Position numbers and translations under genes: made by a program. A DNA stretch of 15,181 nt from Clostridia bacterium (GTDB taxonomy: Bacteria > Bacillota > Clostridia > Christensenellales > CAG-1252), in assembly GCA_016296985.1 (NCBI GenBank), contig JAEDHM010000021.1, positions 1 through 15,181 on the forward strand, in the 5' to 3' direction. Numbering within the stretch: the first letter of the stretch is position 1; each line of letters begins with the position of its first letter. Below are positions 12,696 to 15,181 of this stretch, one piece after another. Below the pieces are notes generated by a model that saw nothing but the letters and a program-made list of their open reading frames with translations, did no database searches and was not told where the DNA came from.

Positions 12696-12773
12696 GCAAG
12701 TGAGGTTATCAAAAAAGTGAAGTTCACTTGCGCGTAGTACAAACTTCACTTTTGCGATAGCAAAAATATCACC
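12696..12773. repeat. Cluster of inverted repeats built from AAGTGA words
   Basis: GCAAGTGA (12696-12703) pairs with TCACTTGC (12724-12731), and AAAAGTGAAGTT (12713-12724) pairs with AACTTCACTTTT (12742-12753). The arms interleave, so the two stems exclude each other or would form a pseudoknot. GGTGATA (12641-12647) and TATCACC (12767-12773) could enclose the whole block. No coding potential is seen. It may be a palindromic intergenic repeat family member. Confidence 0.5.
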
Positions 12774-12776
12774 AAC

Positions 12777-12826
12777 AAAAAAAGAGAGGACGTTTCGGCT
12801 ACAAAACCGATTTGTTCTCTCTTTTT
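12777..12826. terminator. Bidirectional terminator, mainly for the ATP synthase operon
   Basis: AAAAAGAGAGGA (12779-12790) pairs with TTCTCTCTTTTT (12815-12826) with one G.U pair; an inner CGG/CCG hairpin sits in the loop. On the minus strand it is followed by seven T (12783-12777), suiting the end of the atp transcript about 120 bases past atpC. Between here and atpC (12827-12942) only small hairpins (for example GGGCT/AGCCC at 12837-12852) are seen, with no gene. Confidence 0.8.
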
Positions 12827-12942
12827 GTCGTTATAAGGGCTTGGCTTAGCCCATTTGCCTTTGATTAGTCAAATGCGATGCTTGCACTTTTGTCAAAGTG
12901 TTAATTCTCCGCTAAGGACGTCACCCTATTACCCTTCTTTTT

Positions 12943-13203
12943 TTATTTCCAAGTAAAAGTGCCTGTTAATAAAGTGGTTTTTTCGGCAGTAACCACCAAA
13001 ATTCCTTCTTCAACTGCGCCGTGTAACTCGCTTTCGTCGGGAAGTTCGATTTTGATATCGCAAGGCTTTATAGGTGTTACCATAGGGATATGCCCTGCAA
13101 GTATTGCAAGATCCCCCAGCACACCGCGTAGGGTTAGAAGAAAAGCGTCCCCCGACCAAAGGTCGCCGTTAGGTGATGAAATAACCAAAGGAAAAGTGTT
13201 CAT
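12943..13203 (-). CDS. atpC: F1 ATP synthase epsilon subunit, C-terminal domain absent
   Basis: An 86-residue protein of the ATP synthase central stalk. It matches the N-terminal beta-sandwich domain that binds gamma and the c-ring: SSPNGDLWSGDAF, then GVLGDLAILAGHIPMVTPIK, then AVEEGILVVTAEKTTLLTG. The usual length is 130-140 residues, with two C-terminal helices that inhibit ATP hydrolysis. Here the protein stops at FTWK just after the last beta strand. None of the frames in the 110 bases downstream encodes the missing helices, so a simple frameshift is unlikely. Short epsilon forms are known, for example in green sulfur bacteria. The ATG overlaps the atpD stop (ATGA), so it is translationally coupled. 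Identity is secure from sequence and position. Confidence 0.93.
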   Translation of the reverse strand: MNTFPLVISSPNGDLWSGDAFLLTLRGVLGDLAILAGHIPMVTPIKPCDIKIELPDESELHGAVEEGILVVTAEKTTLLTGTFTWK

Positions 13204-14600
13204 TGCGCAAGTCTTTCCGCCTTTTTAACGGCGTCGTCAATTGTTCCCACAAACAAAAATGCGGATTCGGGTAAGTCGTCGTGTTTGCCCTCGATAATCT
13301 CTTTGAAACCGCGAATTGTTTCGCTTAAAGGTACGTAAACACCGTCAAAGCCTGTAAACTTTTCGGAAACGTGGAAGGGTTGAGATAAAAATCTTTGGAT
13401 TTTTCTTGCCCTTGAAACCAAAAGTTTGTCCTCGTCAGACAACTCGTCCATACCCATAATTGCTATGATATCCATAAGTTCTTGATACCGTTGCAAAATA
13501 CGTTGTACTTCTCTTGCTACCTTATAATGTTCTTCACCCAAAACTTCGGGAGATAGAATACGGCTTGTTGACTCAAGAGGGTCAACGGCAGGATATATAC
13601 CTTGCGATGCGATATTTCTTGACAAAACGGTGGTTGCGTCAAGGTGAGCAAAGGTTGTTGCCGGAGCAGGGTCGGTAAGGTCGTCGGCAGGGACGTATAC
13701 CGCTTGAATTGAGGTGATTGAACCCTTTGTTGTAGAGGTAATTCTTTCTTGCAAAGCGCCCATTTCGTTGGCAAGGGTGGGTTGATAACCTACTGCCGAG
13801 GGCATTCTGCCTAAAAGGGCGGAAACCTCGCTTCCCGCTTGGGTAAATCTGAATATGTTGTCAATAAACAACAACACGTCTTGTCCTTCCTCGTCACGGA
13901 AATATTCCGCCATGGTAAGACCGGAAAGGGCTACTCTCATTCTTGCTCCCGGTGGCTCGTTCATTTGACCGTAAACAAGGGTTGTGTTGGCTAAAACACC
14001 CGACTCTTTCATTTCGTTGTAAAGGTCATTGCCCTCACGAGTACGCTCGCCTACGCCGGTGAAAACGGACAAACCGCCGTGCTCTTTGGCTATGTTGTTA
14101 ATCAACTCCATAATCAAAACGGTTTTACCTACGCCTGCGCCACCGAAAAGACCGATTTTACCGCCCTTGGAATAAGGACAAATCAAGTCGATAACTTTTA
14201 TACCCGTTTCTAAAATTTCAGTTGAGGTTGAAAGTTCGCTGTACTTGGGAGCAGAACGGTGGATGTTGTGTCTTTCCTCAATTTCGGGAGAAGGCATATT
14301 GTCAACTACCTCGCCTAAAACGTTGAAAATTCTGCCCAAGGTTTTTCTTCCTACGGGTACGCTTATGGGTTTGCCGGTATCGATTACGGGAGTACCTCTT
14401 TTAAGTCCGTCGGTGGTGGACATTGCGATACATCTTGCAACGTTGTCACCCATATGTTGAGCAACCTCGACGATCAAGGTTCTTTCCCCTACCTTCATTG
14501 TCAACGCATTGTTGATTGCGGGCAAAAAACCATCCTCAAAACGCACGTCAACGACGGGGCCCATAACTTGTGAAACACTTCCTTTTGCTGTGTTTGACAT
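13200..14600 (-). CDS. atpD: F1 ATP synthase beta subunit
   Basis: A 466-residue catalytic subunit of F1Fo ATP synthase, which makes or hydrolyses ATP coupled to ion flow at the membrane. It has Walker A GGAGVGKT (153-160), the catalytic Glu185 in GERTREGNDLY, Walker B LLFIDNIFR (243-251), the signature PAPATTFAHLDATTVLSR (311-328), and the lever loop DELSDED (385-391) where most homologues have DELSEED. Length is normal for the family. AAAGGAG lies 7 bases upstream of the ATG and overlaps the atpG stop region; the intergenic gap is 10 bases. The stop overlaps the atpC start. Ion specificity (proton or sodium) cannot be read from this subunit. Confidence 0.99.
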   Translation of the reverse strand: MSNTAKGSVSQVMGPVVDVRFEDGFLPAINNALTMKVGERTLIVEVAQHMGDNVARCIAMSTTDGLKRGTPVIDTGKPISVPVGRKTLGRIFNVLGEVVDNMPSPEIEERHNIHRSAPKYSELSTSTEILETGIKVIDLICPYSKGGKIGLFGGAGVGKTVLIMELINNIAKEHGGLSVFTGVGERTREGNDLYNEMKESGVLANTTLVYGQMNEPPGARMRVALSGLTMAEYFRDEEGQDVLLFIDNIFRFTQAGSEVSALLGRMPSAVGYQPTLANEMGALQERITSTTKGSITSIQAVYVPADDLTDPAPATTFAHLDATTVLSRNIASQGIYPAVDPLESTSRILSPEVLGEEHYKVAREVQRILQRYQELMDIIAIMGMDELSDEDKLLVSRARKIQRFLSQPFHVSEKFTGFDGVYVPLSETIRGFKEIIEGKHDDLPESAFLFVGTIDDAVKKAERLAQ

Positions 14601-14610
14601 AATATCTCCT

Positions 14611-15181
14611 TTACGAATCGCTTCCTGCGACGATTTCGGTAATTTCTTGTGTGATTGCGCCTTGTCTTGCGCGGTTGTATTGAAGTTGTAAATCTTCGAT
14701 CATTTGCTGAGCGTTTTTACCTGCCGAATCCATTGCGCAACGGCGAGCGGCAACTTCGCAAGCAAAACTTTCTCGTACTGCGCTGATAATCATTCCCGCA
14801 ACGTAGGTGGGGACGATAGTGTTTAGCACAGTCATTTCGTCAGGCTCGAAAATAACCCCTGTTTTCACCTTTTCTTCGGGCATTGCAATGGGGAATATCT
14901 CCTTCAACTGCACCTCTTGGGTAAGCATGGAAATATATTTACTGCAAAGGATTGCGATTTTGTCGAATTTGCCTTCCTTGAAATCTTCGCACAACCTTTC
15001 CGCTATTTCCACCGCGTCTTGATAGGTAAAATATTCGGCGGAAAGATGCTCCTTTCCAAATCTATCGCAAACCCTTTTCCCTATACAAACAAGGTGGGCG
15101 TCGGGATAGTCTTTTATCGCCCTAAAGATATTGGCGTTATATCCCCCTGCAAGACCGCGGTCCCCTGCTATAACCACAAGA
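14611..15181 (-). CDS. atpG: F1 ATP synthase gamma subunit, 5' end outside window
   Basis: The visible 189 residues are the C-terminal two thirds of the central rotor shaft that couples ion flow to conformational change in the alpha/beta ring. The segment VVIAGDRGLAGGYNANIF matches the conserved DRGLCGGYN region. The end AMDSAGKNAQQM...YNRARQGAITQEITEIV is the gamma C-terminal signature. The reading frame is open to the window edge, so the true start lies beyond 15181; a GTG at 15177 is an internal valine codon, not a start. About 90-100 N-terminal residues are expected to be missing. It is followed by atpD after 10 bases. Confidence 0.97.
   Translation of the reverse strand, partial: LVVIAGDRGLAGGYNANIFRAIKDYPDAHLVCIGKRVCDRFGKEHLSAEYFTYQDAVEIAERLCEDFKEGKFDKIAILCSKYISMLTQEVQLKEIFPIAMPEEKVKTGVIFEPDEMTVLNTIVPTYVAGMIISAVRESFACEVAARRCAMDSAGKNAQQMIEDLQLQYNRARQGAITQEITEIVAGSDS

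Noticed and set aside
12827..12942. Frameshifted C-terminal domain of the epsilon subunit
   Set aside because: No minus-strand frame gives the Ala/Glu/Arg-rich helices expected; the region holds only hairpins and the operon 3' end.
12959..13228. 89-residue plus-strand ORF opposite atpC/atpD
   Set aside because: It is the antisense shadow of atpC, without a ribosome site or promoter.

Overview
The window looks like a chromosomal segment from a low-GC, probably anaerobic, Gram-positive bacterium of the Clostridia (gut-type uncultured Firmicutes are the best guess). Evidence for this is the strong AAGGAGG-type ribosome sites, a SipW-type (ER-type) signal peptidase, lipoproteins with classical lipoboxes, an NrdG-family radical SAM protein, a Firmicutes-style FtsH, and an F1Fo ATP synthase operon in the usual gamma-beta-epsilon order. 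The genetic code appears standard, since TGA is used as the stop of atpD.

Left part (1-3466, + strand): a promoter at 151-179 drives a likely operon of a small TasA/camelysin-like secreted protein, a larger relative with a C-terminal carbohydrate-binding-like module, a SipW-type signal peptidase, and a third exported protein with an Ig-like domain and two carbohydrate-binding-like modules. All three exported proteins share similar N-termini, so the peptidase is probably their dedicated processing enzyme. This resembles a matrix or surface-fibre system in which two subunits carry glycan-binding-like domains. It is the most interesting unit in the window.

Middle part (3467-9827): a compact Fic/Doc-family gene on the minus strand is divergent from an orphan NrdG-like radical SAM activase. 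Next come two surface lipoproteins transcribed from their own promoters. The first is a very large 5'-nucleotidase-type enzyme with a cysteine-rich repeat stalk; a perfect 24-bp palindrome lies over its transcription start region. The second is a Big_2 plus beta-helix protein of unknown role.

Right part (9828-15181): a 360-bp gap holds a highly structured element with 26-bp inverted ends and two terminators. It is followed by a small DUF1294 membrane protein (minus), ftsH (plus), a hairpin-rich intergenic region, and the 3' end of the ATP synthase operon (minus: atpG partial, atpD, atpC). The epsilon subunit lacks the whole C-terminal helical domain. Two genes (the NrdG-like and the DUF1294 gene) have a -10 box exactly 6 nt before ATG and are candidate leaderless genes. 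No tRNA, rRNA, CRISPR array or transposase gene was seen.
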